The notes under the pieces were generated by a model. It was not told the DNA's origin and did not search any database. It saw only the letters and a list, made by a program, of their open reading frames with translations. The translations under genes and the position numbers were made by a program. Positions 21,785 through 36,200 of a stretch of DNA of 64,000 nucleotides are shown piece after piece. The stretch spans positions 8,861,816 to 8,925,815 of the forward strand of contig OZ026595.1 in assembly GCA_964020085.1 (NCBI GenBank), given 5' to 3'. The stretch comes from Micromussa lordhowensis (lineage: Eukaryota > Cnidaria > Anthozoa > Scleractinia > Lobophylliidae). Within the stretch, counting starts at the first letter, position 1; each line of letters starts with the position of its first letter.

Positions 21785-24191
21785 ACGTCGGTGGGGAATA
21801 TTACAAGATAATTTGATTTTAATTTATCAACTGAGTTGATAATGTGATTTGACCACAGTAAAGAGATTCCGTGAAAGCTGACTTTTGAGCGTTAGCTCTT
21901 CGTCGGAGCGAATCAAGGAATTGTGTGTGGTTTATATACAGAAAGATGGAGCTACGCTATTGGTTGGTGCATGGTAACGTGAAAAACAACAGAATAAATT
22001 AGTTGAATTAAAAGCGTTCGTTAACCCCGTGAGGGTTAAGAGTGCCGATTTGGAAAATAATTTTTTGTTCTAGAGTTTTGCGGCTAGTTTTGCAACCGTT
22101 TCAAAATGGCGGCTGTCGATGCCGAATTTTTGGGCTTCTTTGGAGACTAATTTCTCGGAATAGCATGCACTTAAGAAGCTGAAACTTCGGTGAGCAACTA
22201 AACTCAGTATAAACTTTTTATTGGTGATGACAAAAAAATACGCTTCTTGGAGTGACCTTCTCCTTAAACACTCAACTGTTTTTCATTCGCGGGCAATTAT
22301 TATAAACAAATCAATGGCGTGGCCATGTGTACCAAAATGGGTTCCATGCGCAAAAAAATGTTTTTGCGCAAGGATCGAACTTGAAGTTCGTCCGCCATTT
22401 TGTGAGGTGTCACGAAAGTCACGTGATAAGAGCGCGTGGTTTGATTGGTTGGCAGTTACCAAAACACGTCTGCCAATCGTTCACACGTCAGATCCGAGTT
22501 AACCAATACGAAAAACTTGACGTGAAAAAGTTGGGTAGAATAGAGGCAAATTCTATTTGTCGCCAATAGTTTGCCAACGTGTTTGCCGACTGATTTTGTG
22601 CTGTTTACACACACCAACTTGAGTCTGCCAACACGAGTTTGCCAACTTAAGTTGGCCGTGTGAAGGCCCCTTTACACACTGTAAAGCACGCATTTTTCAC
22701 CGGTCTTTGTATTTCGCCTGCGAATTATTGCTGTATCGTAAAAAAAACCACAAAGAAACAAAAAAAGACAGACAGAAACAGAGCAAAAACACGAACACCA
22801 CATTTTCCAAGGTGTAGAACATTTATTTCAAACTGGATCATTGAATACTGCAATTCAAGAGTTTTTATTGGCTTAGCCATCATGGTGTATCAGCAGTTTT
22901 ACCATGCTCTTCGTACAAATGTGGTCAGCGTACGCGTAATTTTAGTTTGGTTTTCTAGAGAAGAGTTTGTTTTAATAATTATTTCACTGGCGCTTGTTGG
23001 ATATGAAATGATAATAACCAATTCGATGCTGCTCGCCTCGTTCAAGGCTATCTATCATTTGCTATCCAACTCGCGCATATTGCCCATCAAACCTCCTTCT
23101 AAAAAAACAGTTATCATGGATCAACATTCCAGCTTCTTGAGTTGCAAATCTCCTTTTCATATATTTTAAACGGTATAGGCAATGGTAAATGGCCTTTTTT
23201 TGTAAATCTCAGTTAAAAATCCCTGTTGACGAGCGAAAAGACACGCGCATAGACACGAACACGGAAACAAACGTATAAAATCAAGCGTATGCAAATGGAA
23301 CAAAACCCATACTTACCGCCGCGTGACTGACATTGTTAAAGGACCATTTATGTGTATTAGTAGTGTGCCGAAATCTGGTGAAGCATTGTCTTCCTTTATT
23401 TGTAAGACTATCAACTTTTGCTAGAGCCATGTTTAGTTGAAGAGCTCCCTGTAGCATCCCAGTCCCTGGTGCAGCCTCACTTGCAGTTCGCTCAAAGTGG
23501 ACCAAATTCGTACTGACATCCCACAGAGAGCGGAACTCAAATCCTTTGTACAAGTGGTAGAGATGCTTGGTAAAACTGGTTTCTATTACTCCATAAGAAC
23601 TCAGAAGGTCATCTAGGAACGTCTGCTGTATGCTGTCAGCAATAGGCGATTCTGAAGAGAAGTACAGAAATGAAAAAAAAAAAAAAAGTTCTCGAGAGAA
23701 GCGCTGTCACCTAAGAACGAGGTTAATTAAGGATTCCGAAGTTATTGTTGGATATATTTGGACACACCTCTCTCCATTAACCGAACAGCCTCCTTAACTA
23801 GTTTTCATGTCCTCCCAAACGTTAAATGTGCATTTGAATTATAGAAGCAAATTAATCTGATATAGACTTTATAAATTTTAGTTTCTGGGCAACAACATTT
23901 AGCTTAACGTGGAAAGGCTCTTGATGGGACTTTTGCCAGAGAGAAAAGGGGTTTCACCAAATCACCTACGACTTAAGACAAGATATTCCATATTAGTATC
24001 ACCCAACTAGTGGACTAATGCAAATCCTGCATTCTGATTGGCTACGCTACTAGGGGACTATTAGCAATAGTCATCGAGTAGCGAAATTCGCCGGTTTTTC
24101 TTTCGTTTTTTTTCCCCAAATAAATATTTTTTCGACTTGCATTTGCTAACTTTAGTATTGCCTTTTCTGTCCAACTAGTTGGGTGATACTA

Positions 24192-24225
<34 letters not shown>

Positions 24226-27200
24226 GTCAATAGCCCATTCGGCTTTGCCTCATGGGCTATTGACCCATAGCCCTTTCGGGCTACGGGTCTAATTGTTAAC
24301 TAGCAATAATTTCGTGCTATGTTGCGCAACCGCAAAACGTTAAACCGTGGTGCAAATAGCAATAAGAAAAAAGGTAGAAATGAACTTTCTCAAGTTACTC
24401 AAATATCAGCCCTTACCACCAGTTTGGCTAAGACTTTGTAATGTATTTGACGTCTCTTCCAAGTTAGGGATGTCAAAGTTGTATCCACCGATCGCATTGT
24501 CCAGGTCAATGACCTTGGCAATAAGATCAATTCTGGCAGCACCAGCAATAAAGAACCGCTCAATCTGTTCCTGGAACTTTGCCCTGTTTCGAGGCAATGA
24601 CCTCTCCTCTAACAAGCAAACTAGGTCCGCTGCAAGTCCTTCCTTGTTAAATTCCAAGTTAGCCTTTGAAACAAGTGTAAAACAACCAATACCTTTTTTT
24701 ACCATATTATCCGTTTCGACCACATAAATTGCGTTATTATATAAAAGCCATTACTACTGTTATTGAACTGAAGGAAACAAATTAACTGTAATGTCTTTCA
24801 GTGTCGCGATCAATAATTCTCATACATTTCAGTATTCAGATTTGCAAAACGCCCTTTACACGCTGAAGGAATATATTTTTGAATATTTCGTCAGTAGTTC
24901 CTTATCTTTCCGAAAGGTGTATGACTTTGTAAACCCATGTTAAAAAATATGTTTATTTTCTTTTTGCAATTGCTTTTGAGTATATTATAACACTTGAAGA
25001 AATAATTTATACAAGCAAGTCACCTTACATTTTGGATTACATTTCCAAAACAGTCTGATCTTTTTCCTTCCATAGAAGTAGATTTCAGATGCATTTTGCG
25101 ATGAGTGCTTTACGGTTATCTGTTAGTATACTCTAAATAGGGCCTCGCACGACTTGCGACTCCGTAGTTGGCATTACACAAGGCAAAAAATGTGACCCAC
25201 CTCTGAATGTTTTGTTATTTAGGACCTCGTAGTGAGTCAAGCGGAAACACATTACCTTCATCACCTCTGGTACAGAACCAACGTCCAACTGGTCAAAATC
25301 TAGGTCACTGGAATCCTCCAGAGCGGCGTACTGTTGACCAAATGTCAACCACTTTAGCGTTTTGTTAACGTTTTCCTGGAGAGTACCAATGTTACACCTT
25401 GAAGCAAATCGGCCAATTACTCCTATAGCAGCGCCTAGAGACGCGAGTGGATCTCTTCCCACAGCGCCACTGGAGAAACCAGACAAACCTTCGAGTATAG
25501 CAAAGAGGTCTTCTCGGTTGAACTGCGCTGCTTGGTAAACGTCGGGTAGCTGAACAAGTATTTCTGCTAATGAGCTGTTCATGCTTGCTTCTAATTCTCT
25601 AATACTCTAAAAAGGATGATGAGAACAATCATAATAGAAAACCAGAAACTGCAACTGACACAGACCAGTTAAGCATCGTCTCTTGTTTTTCTTATTTTAC
25701 TGCATGCATTTGTTATCATTGATATGTTTTCATAGATCAGTCTAATGGATTAATGGTCTAGGGTCCACGCCATCAAATTGTTAGGATATTTATGAAAGTG
25801 AGATCGGATAATCAACAGCATGTCTTTCCTTGAGGTCTTCAACGTGGAATGATGATGTCAAAGGACCTAGAAATTGCATCATAATTTCTGAACAGCAGCG
25901 ATTTTGTATCCACCATCCTACATTTTATGATTTTTTTTTTTATATATATATATATATAAAACGTCAGAAAACCACACAAACAAGCTCAAGGTTACTTTAT
26001 ACAGAAATCTAGAAATTTGAAACAAAAAAATACATCTTATATACCACTGCTCCCAGATAAATTGTGTTACAGGTAACCAAAGGCAGGAATCAATCAATGG
26101 CATCAATTAGAATGATTACGACCTTACTCCATGCTCTCCATTAATTAATTTATTTGTTTGTTTCTTTTATTTATTAATTTATTCTTGACTGCTCTTGAAG
26201 ATACGCCAAAACTTACTGCGACATAAATCCCTTTCTCGCTTATTGCTATTCTTCTTGCTTCTACGAGCCTTGTTTTCTCACTGTCGACTTGAGTCTTTGC
26301 TGTCTGTCCAAGGGCGCCTATTATCTGGGTTATGCCATCCTGCCGCTCCACTGATGATTGTATCCCATTGTAGGCATTCTCGTACGATCTGGCGTAGTCT
26401 CTAATGGAAACGACTTGTTCCTTGAAAGTTTCCCATTTAATCAGAGGGGCGAACAATTCATTATTCCCAAATCTGTCAAAACCCTCTGTGTTTAGGAAGG
26501 CTAGTCTCCTTACGGCAACTAAGATGAACATAAGCATTCTACGTGTTACATGTGTTACGTTTGGATCATTCCTCGTAGCATACATGCAAACTTATTCCCT
26601 CTCCCTAAAATCAATTCGTTTGTTTTAAACGCCGTCATACTATACAAATCAATTGATTAGACACGAATAATACTCTAAGGCTGTACATGTATGTTATCAG
26701 GATTCAGTGGGTGACCATTTGTATCGACTTTGCTTGTTTGTTTTTTGTTTTGTTTTGGTTTGCTTTTCGGGCGGTTTGTTTGTTTTCTTTTGGTCTTGGC
26801 TTTTTGTCTTTATTTTGTTTTTTGTTGTTTGCTTGTTCGTTTGTTTTGTTTGTTTGTTTTTTAGGTATTGTTTTTTCTTTTGTTTAGCTCGTTTTGTGTA
26901 TTCACGATCCACAGTCCTTTCTGGGCTTTTTCCCCAGAGAACTGTTAACCGATAGTAGATCTCAAATTAATGCGTGTGGTTATGTAGATAATTATTATTC
27001 GCGAAAATTAAGATAGCTACAATTTGTTGTGTGATATATTTGCCACTGGCTCTTAGCTTGAGGCACTTACCCTTTCTCAATTCAGTGGCATCCGATCTAC
27101 CTTCCGTCAAGGTAAGTATGAAATTAAACACTGCTTCTGCCTTTGTAAGTTTATTTGCCCAAACAAGGTCCTCAGCATATCTTATCATCAACTTTAATAA

Positions 27201-30200
27201 AACCAGAGGATAGCTATCTTTCTCGCTGCGACTTAGGTCTGATTTGTGAACATAAGTGCTGGCCACTTCACCATTTGAACCAGCACCTACCAAACCTAAG
27301 ATACAATGTGGACAGAAAAATAGTAATCAGTAAAATTAGCCAATCCAGGATGACACAAAGACATCGATATTGTTTGTTGCTTTTGTTGCAGCTGTAGTTA
27401 TTGGCAATAATATCCATCATAACGCCAAAGTATCCCAAAGAATAGGAATTCAACTGTAGATCACAGTGTACGTACTTGTTACACATAACAAAGGTGGCTT
27501 TAAAGTTTAAGAGGGAAGAGAAAAATGGAGTGATTCGACTGAGAGATGACAATGAATAGTCAGAAGGTGGCTAACTGCAGTTTTTCCAAGACTCGTAGAG
27601 CACGCTAAGATTAAAAACATCTTGCAACATTTAACAAACAAGTTAAAAGTTAGGATACTTTACGTCCTCAAAGCAGTAATTAGCGTCCTTAAAAATATTT
27701 TGTCTTAATACTGAACCTTGCCCTGCCTCTCCACTATCCCCACGAGGCCCGCGAGACGCTTCAGCTGTCCGACCATTGGCGTTGCAAATTCCAGCGCAAG
27801 CAGTATAAAAGCAAGCTGTTATTTGAAGACGACATCTCATGCCACGGCTTCCACGCCCTCCCTGACCCCCTAAGAATGATAACAACAATCAATTAATCAA
27901 TCGTTTCAATTTTCATTAGCTAGCCACTAGCTTGCAACTGGGGCCAATGCGTGGAATCTATTCAAATGCAAATGACATATATGTCTTTTTAATGACGCCT
28001 CCATTGCAAGCTAGCTCCAGTCCCATACCGAGACTACGAATATTGTCTATTTACAATTAAAAAGTACTCCAAAGTTTCTTGTTATCAGAGTATCATCTTA
28101 TACATTTATCTTCATGTTAAAAAAACTCCTTTTCAACTGTTTAGTTGCGTGGCTCAACGGAACAAAATCTTTAAAGAGGTACTTCAGTTCGTTCCTTTTG
28201 AGTTTGGGCACTATTCAATAAATACGTCTAGAAATCCTATTGAAGGGCAACGTGTGCCCCCATGTCCTAAGTTCACGAGCTGCCCAACCAAATTGTTAAA
28301 TAGGAACTGTTATTCTAGCGCAAGTCTATCTTTGAAAAAAAAAACTTGTGCAAGTCAGCTTTTTAATGTGTTTTGTTTTTTCTCTTTTACTATTCAATCT
28401 GGGTAAACCTAACTTGATTTGAATGCTCAAGTAGTTACCCTTACCGACACCTCCAGCTCCGTTTGCAGCTGCCTGGCCTCCCGTTCCGCGACATGTAGTC
28501 AGGTTGAGCTTTCCTTGTACACTTCTGACATTGAGCGTCTGCCGTCCGGCATTTCCGCCTTTTCCTGTTTTCCAATAAATTTCTCTCAGTGCAGAATGGT
28601 TAACAGAAATAAAGAATCTACGAATGCACGTCTGACTAAATGAAATGGGCCAAAAAAAAAAATTGGTGCGAAAAATAAGTATAGTGTAACCAGTATAACT
28701 CTATTTAGGAAACGGAGGATATTGCCCGAGTTAACACTATATTGACCTATTAGATTTTATTTACGTAGTCTCTCAATGGTAATCAATTGTATATGGTGTC
28801 TGAAGCACCCGGCTATCGTGTGGCCCGAAATTTTTGCGAGAGTTTAATTCTGCGGATCGGCAATTTTTTGTATTTTGCGGGAACGTATTTTTCCGATTGT
28901 GAAAAACTGGGTTTTTTTTCTTGCTGGGTATTAATTTTTTGCAATTCCCAGGAAGTTAGGTTTTGTTAAGTAACAATATTTTCGTCTTTTTTTATTAATT
29001 TACATGCAATTGACAAGTGAAACAACATACAGAGATGTGAAACAAAGCAATCAGTGTCGGCACTCTATTACACTGACTTACATCTTGCCTTGTGTGGCTG
29101 AAATCATCTTTCCGACGATTGTTTAAATAAATGGTATCAGCAAGATTCTACATATTATGTATAATTTTTTTTCGGGATTTTTTGAGGATCGTTGAAAAAA
29201 ATTTCAAAAATCGCAAAAATTAAAACCCGCAAATTTAGTGTCACACAGTATTACATTAGTCACAACCAGGTATCAATCATGACGTCACACCAAAGCAATG
29301 CGGATCTTAATATACTTGTCAACATCGACTATAGAACTTTAGTATAAATCTTTTAGCGTTCTATCACGAATGCCGTTCTCTGATTGGCTACGCTATTCAT
29401 TATTATTCATTATTCATTATTCATTTGTGTTTATAGACAATTTTGACACTTCTTGATAATTATTTACTTAAATATCAACTCAATCTTTTGCTACCAAGTG
29501 TCACGCATCACCAACGACTTTTCAGTCCGTTTATTACACTATTCATTGCCTATTTAACCATTAGACCCGTAGCCCGAAAGGGCTACGGGTCAATAGCCCA
29601 TGAAGCCGAATGGGCTATTGACCCGTGGCTCTTGAGGGCGAAGGGTCTAATTGTTTTAGTATCACCCAACTAGTCGGACAGAAATGGCAATAAAAACGTT
29701 AGGAAATGTAATTTGAAGAAATATTTATTTGGGACTAAAACGAAAGAAAGCGTCACGCTCGATGGCGCTCGAGGACTATTGCTAATAGTCCTCGAGTAGC
29801 CAATTAAAATGCAGGATTTGCATTAGTCCACTAGTTGGGTGATACTAATCTGTGATATATAGTGAGTAGCGCAGCAGTGTGCCCTTGTTAACAAAATGAC
29901 GGCCGCTTCTTGACGTTTTCGAAGTGTCTGTGAAGAGGATTTAGATAAAGTTTTAAACGACTAGTAGATTAATACTTAAACAATTAGATTATTCGCTCTC
30001 GATTTCTATGCGTGGTAGTTGATAGAAATAGCTCATAATCTAATTGCTTAATATATGGCAATGACTAATTATAAGCCGACCTCATAACCTAACGAAGGAT
30101 AAGAAGGCACTCAAAGTGTTTTGATTAACAGGTCCAATGATTGCTTTTGCTAGAACGTTTATAATTACTTTTTTGTCTAATGTTTACATGTAGGTTCCCG

Positions 30201-33200
30201 CCAGTGTTTTTGGTGTGACAGACTAAAACAATTCATTTATTGCCTAGAAATCAGAGCGAATGAACCTCTAATCCTAACAATGCTCAGTCTTTAATTTCAG
30301 AAGTTGAGGATCAGTAAGTCATTTCAGTACAATTCTCTTTAAATCAGGTGCCATTTAACAATGTTTACACCCACCGGACGTTCCCCCATCTCCGCCGTCT
30401 CCAGCATTTCCTCCCTTTACACCTCGTTCTCCCGGAATCAGCGAATCACACACGGTATTTCCATTGACGAGCCTAGCTGACGCTCTACAGTCTGCTTGTG
30501 TCTTGTCTGGTTCCTGTTCCCAAAAAAGAAATAAGCAGCATGGAATTACCTTCGTGTATCTTCAAGAAAAAGTAGTTTCAATAAAGATTTCCGATAGTAA
30601 CTCGTCCATTGCTTGTAATCATTACTACGCCTTCCTACAGCCACCTTTACGGTTGGTCGCAACTGTACAACCCTATTAAGACCAGCGAGGGAGGAGAAGG
30701 GGAAGTTGGATGCCCCCATCAACTTTGAAGTCAGCTTTAATGCTGTAAGAGTAACAAGGCGAGTGCCTCAATTCTCCCCCTCCCCCTGCCCATCCCCGGT
30801 CCAAGAAGAGCAGTCTAAATAGGGGCACAAATGAGCTTCCATACCTTTGCTAAGCTGTCAGCTCCTCGTGTTCCTTGAGCGCCATCTTGCCCTTGATTTC
30901 CGTTCCCACCAGTTGTTAGAATGGTCATATTCCCTACTGTGATGTCAGCAAATATTTTCACTTATAGGACCAAAGAAAAAGGCAATGTTAACGGCGACAT
31001 CAGCAGAGGAAAATCAGCAAGTTTGTCTGTTTTTCCTTTTCTCTGTTTTTTGCTTATGTTTTGTTTTGTTTTATTACGGAAGTACATAGTTGAAACAAAA
31101 AGAAGTTTCTTACGCTGGGATTGATTTGATGCTACAGTGATTAGTGAGATGTAATTTAATTTTGGAATTGTTGCATTGTTCAAATTAAACATGGTAGTTA
31201 ATTCTTATCGTGACCGTTGCTTAAAGGCAGTATAACTGCAAAACAGCGGGCCGCAATTTATCTTGTTACTTCGTTTGTTTGAATTGTTGCCGTCGTCTCC
31301 ATATCAAAGTGTTAAAAAGCCCGCTTACCTGTAGCCTGCGAAAACAGCCGTCCTTCTTCGCTCCCGGCCCGAGTGGCGTTTCGCGAGAAGGACGTCTGCG
31401 ATTTACCGCCGAAAATTCCATACTGATGACGCAAATCTGTCCCGAATCTGGTCATGAACGCTGATTGGTTCGATCGGTAATTATGCATAACAAGTCCGTA
31501 AATATGCGGGACATTGAACATTCTCACCAAAACAAATATGTGTTATTAAAATGGGGTTGACAGGCCTACACGACTCCTACGGTTCGTGGCATTTGTACAT
31601 TTGCCGTTCTCTTTTCGGTCGCTTGGCCGTTTTTGTTGCTTCACTCTTGTTTATGAAGGACTCATCATCTTGTGTTATAAGGAGGATTTTCCAGTAGAGT
31701 TGAGCCGTTAGACCGTGCTATGGTAAATTTTTGGAGGTCACAGGTCTGCATGATCTCCGCTATTATCTCCCTGTCGCTTCGTCGAGTTATTTGCCCTGTG
31801 TTAAGTTAGCGAGAGCAAGCATGCTTGCATGCTAACACATTTTGTGTTTGCACGTGGAGTCTCTTGAGACTCCAGTGTAGTATATTTAGGAGCGCTTCGC
31901 TTGATATATTCATCAAGTGTTACACTACTCGGCGGTGCTTTACATCACATTTTCGGTTTATTTTAGTTTTTAGTTATTTGAGCTTTTAAGTGGTCGCTTT
32001 GCTTGTGCGTTTCTTTTCTCTTTCAGGCCGTCGAATGCCTTCTGCGACAGACATCTGCTTCAGATGTGGAAAAAGAGGCCACTGGAGTTCTAGCCAGCGG
32101 TTCAAAGGAGCAGTCAACACATCATTCGGGGACCAATCCCGTAAATCAGTCGAGTCATGATAAGGCTGGAGTTTTCGAGGACATCATAAAGGTAGACGAT
32201 ATGTTTTCTCCAACTCATGAATTGGAGTCGGGTACATCGGACCCTGGTTCAACTCCTTTATCCGTTAAAGGTAGACTAAAAGCTCATGTCCAGTTCTGGA
32301 AAAGAATAAACACTCCCCCTTTCATCATTGAATGCATTAGGGAGGGTTACAAGATTCCTTTCTACCTTCCTCCACAAACAGCAGAGTTTAAGAATAATTC
32401 GTCTGCTTTGAAGCATTCCGACTTTGTCCAATCCTCAGTTCTGGAGTTGCTTTCTTCCGGGAGAGTTTGTAGAGTCTCCAAAAGTTCTCTCAGGGTGATT
32501 AATCCTCTCTCCGTTTCCGTCCAGAGTTGTGAGAAAAAACGCTTAATTTTGGACTTGAGATATGTGAATCAGCATATCTTTAAACAGAGGGTCAAGTTTG
32601 AAGATTGGAGAGTAGGGCTAGACTATTTTGAGAAAGGTAGTCACTTCACGAAGTTTGACCTTAAAAGTGGGTATCATCATCTCGATGTTTTTCCTGACCA
32701 CCAACGTTTCCTTGGTTTTAGCTGGGTCATTTCTGACGGGGAACCTAGTTTTTTCATGTTTACTGTCTTACCATTCGGTTTATCTTCAGCGCCATACATC
32801 TTCACCAAGTTACTCAGGCCTTTGGTTAAACACTGAAGATCTCAGGGTATACACACTGTTGTTTACCTTGATGACGGTTTTGATGTTGAATCTACCATGT
32901 CGTTTAGTGAAATTTCCTCTACCATCATTAGATCAGATTTGGCTTTGGCGGGCTTCTTAGCTAATGAGGAGAAGTTAGTTTGGGTTCCTGTGCATTTAAT
33001 CACTTCGCTCGGTATCGTGTGGGACGGGATTCAGGGAAAAGTAGCATTACAACACCCAGAATAGATTAGGCCTTGCACCACATTGATAACGCCCTTCAAG
33101 ATCCCAGGCTTTCTGCTAGAAGCCTGGCTTCCATTGTGGGCAAGATTATCTCTATGAGCCCTGTTCTTGGTAATCTCAGTCGAATTATGACCAGACATTG

Positions 33201-36200
33201 CCAGATGTCCGTTGCAGCTGCCCAGTATTGGGACAGCGTGTTCCCACTTGATAGTTACTGCATCGTAGAGCTTCAGTTTTGGAAGAATAATCTTTGCTCG
33301 GTTAACTCTAAATCTGTATCAGACTTGACATTTCCTTTCATATCCATTTACTCGGATGCGAGCAATGTAGCTTGCGCAGGCCATATTGCTGGGAAAGATG
33401 TCCACGCTCACAGGATGTTCACAGAGGCAGAACGCCAGGAGAGCTCCACTTACCGCGAGTTGTTAGCTATTCAGTTTGTTCTTAGCTCGTTTAGTTCGTT
33501 CCTTTCTAATTCTACCGATAGCCAGGGGGCGGGTAGGATCGTGCAAGTTGGCAGCATGAATTTCAATTTGCACAAGTTAGCCTCTGATATTTTTTCATTC
33601 TGTTTCAAATTTGGAATTGAGTTGGACATTGAGTGGGTCCCTAGATCCCTTAATGAAAAAGCGGATTATCTCAGCAAAATTGTTGATTATGATGACTGGG
33701 AGCTTGTCCCCGAGTTTTTTCGGCAACTCGACGAGCTCTGGGGGCCGTTTACGGTTGATTGCTTTGCCACTTGCTATAACAGGAAGGTCCCTAAATATTT
33801 TTCACGATTCTGGAATCCTGGGGCAGCCGGAGTTGACGCGTTTTTCCAGGACTGGCAACACGAAAATTGCTTAGTTGTGCCACCCGTCGTGCTCCTGTCT
33901 AAAGTCCTTATTTTTATGTTCCGGTGCAATGCCAGGGGAACATTAGTGGTGTCTTACTGGCCATCTGCACCTTTCTGGCCTTTGTTGGTTCATAGATTTT
34001 GTAACTTCGTGGTCGATTATTCATTTTTTGAAGGTCGGTTAGCGTTGCGGCATGGTCGTAATGCAAACTCGCTTTTAGGTTCAGCCTGCTGGGACGGCTT
34101 AGTCCTTGCTGTGAAAATTATATTTTCTCGGAGCACTGAGTGAAGCTTCATTAACTGACCTCGTCGAGAGTGACTTATGGCGAGGATATCTTGATTTACT
34201 GAGTCTGTGTTATTAGATTTGTATCGCTTTATCAGTGTTTCTCGAGCCTGTTAGCAGTGTACCCTACTTTGAAGCCGGTTGGCAGTTTTTATACTTCTGG
34301 AAGCCGGTTGGCACCTTCCATGAAGCCGGTTGGCAGTTTGTTCGTGCCGGATGGCAGCGAACTTCGGCCGGGTGGCGATGAATATGTTGCTCAGTTAGGG
34401 ATTCGTCTTCCGCCCTCCTCCCCCACCTCGTGTTATTTCTTAGTACTTTTGTTTTTCTTAGGATTTGATAGAAGCCTCTTCTTGGGGACAGGCTTGTAGG
34501 GACAACGGACGGACAATGGTAGAGCAACTTTTATCCTCTAAAGCCAATTCTTTCGTTAAGAAATATGTTAGCCAGCATAGGTGTTTCTCCGTATATCTTA
34601 AGTCCAAGGGCGTAATATTAGTCCTGCCTTGCGATAGTTTACTTGTGTCAGAATACTTATCTTATCTTAATGAAACTAAACGATCATATGCTGTTTTTTT
34701 GTCTGCCTTCTGCGCGTTACAGTGGGTCCATGATCTCATTCCTCATGGCGCACAAGGGAATCCGGTTGACACTGCGCTAAATCACAATTTGGTACAGGCT
34801 AGTAAACCAATGTTCAGTAGGCCGGTTAACAAAAAGGAGTCCATTACCATCGATATGATACATCGTATATGTGTAAAATTTGCCCACGAAGGCAGTAATC
34901 TTAGTGACCTACGTACAGCATTACTGTCTTAGGATTTAATGGTCTCTTTAAGATCAACGAGCTATTAGATTTACAAGCTTCAGATATTTTAGTTCACGAC
35001 GATCACCTAGAAATTAATGTTAGTAGTAGTAAGACTGATCAATTTAGGCAAGGTAATAAAGTGTTTATTGCTAAGAGTGGTGGTGTTACATGTCCTCACT
35101 CATTATTGTCCCGATATTTTTCTGCAGCAAGCATTGATCTCAATTCGTCAGCTTACATTTTCAGAACACTTCAACCTCATAGAAAAGACGGCTTGTATAC
35201 TTTAGGCCCTAGGAGGCTCAGCTATACTAGGTGTAGAGAATTAGTTAAGGACTCACTTTTGGCTATAGGAATTAATTCGGTCAGTTATAGCACTCATAGC
35301 CTCCGATCCGGTGGCGCTACTTTTATAGCTAACAATCTAGCGAAGTCAGGTTCTTCAGACAGACTACTCATGCTCCACGGTCGTTGGAGGTCGGAGTCAG
35401 CTAAGAATATGTACGTCAAGGATTCTTTGGACAGTAGGTTGCAATTGACCAGGTTGTTCCCTACCTTTGACATTGAAGAAATGTAACTTATTTTTTCTTT
35501 TTCCTACTTTATACAGTTATAGCGTTATTACTGTAACTTTATATTTTGGCTTGTATAGCGTGTATGTCATTAAAGCATCGTCGGGCAAGTGCTCTCACTC
35601 TGCCTGCCTTACACTTTGAGTCTTTTTGTATGCGTCAGCGTTCTGGAGAAGGAAAATATTTTTCGTTCGTACGAACGTAGTGAGGGAGAAGGAAAAGCAT
35701 TGTTCAGGCTCATTTCTATTACAAGAAGAGATGTATTTTTAAGTCTCGAAGTATTTGTTTTCGAGGGACAAAAAATGAAATTTACCATGAGCATGTTGCT
35801 TACTTGCATTCTATATTGTGACACCTGGCGCGGCCGTGATTAGAACTGTTTGCAAGCACAGTAGGTAGATTCTTATAGTATCTGTCGCCCTTTTCAGCGC
35901 CTCTTCTGCAAAGAATGCAAGTTTCTTCCTGATCATGAATATTCATCTCCTCGGGGAAACAAACCGCAAATGTTAATTTATGCATATTTTGCAGATTGAG
36001 NNNNNNNNNNNNNNNNNNNNNNNNNNNNNNNNNNNNNNNNNNNNNNNNNNNNNNNNNNNNNNNNNNNNNNNNNNNNNNNNNNNNNNNNNNNNNNNNNNNN
36101 NNNNNNNNNNNNNNNNNNNNNNNNNNNNNNNNNNNNNNNNNNNNNNNNNNNNNNNNNNNNNNNNNNNNNNNNNNNNNNNNNNNNNNNNNNNNNNNNNNNN

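Noticed and set aside
21716..22680. Element bounded by 'ggccttcacac' and 'gtgtgaaggcc'
   Set aside because: The inverted match is only about 11 bases and no target duplication was found; too weak to call.
22660..23169. 169-residue plus-strand frame
   Set aside because: It overlaps intron sequence and a repeat related to the palindrome at 53.8 kb; composition is that of a chance open frame and no domain is seen.
26687..26955. Phe/Leu/Val-rich plus-strand frames resembling membrane proteins
   Set aside because: Low-complexity GTTTT sequence gives apparent hydrophobic residues in every phase.
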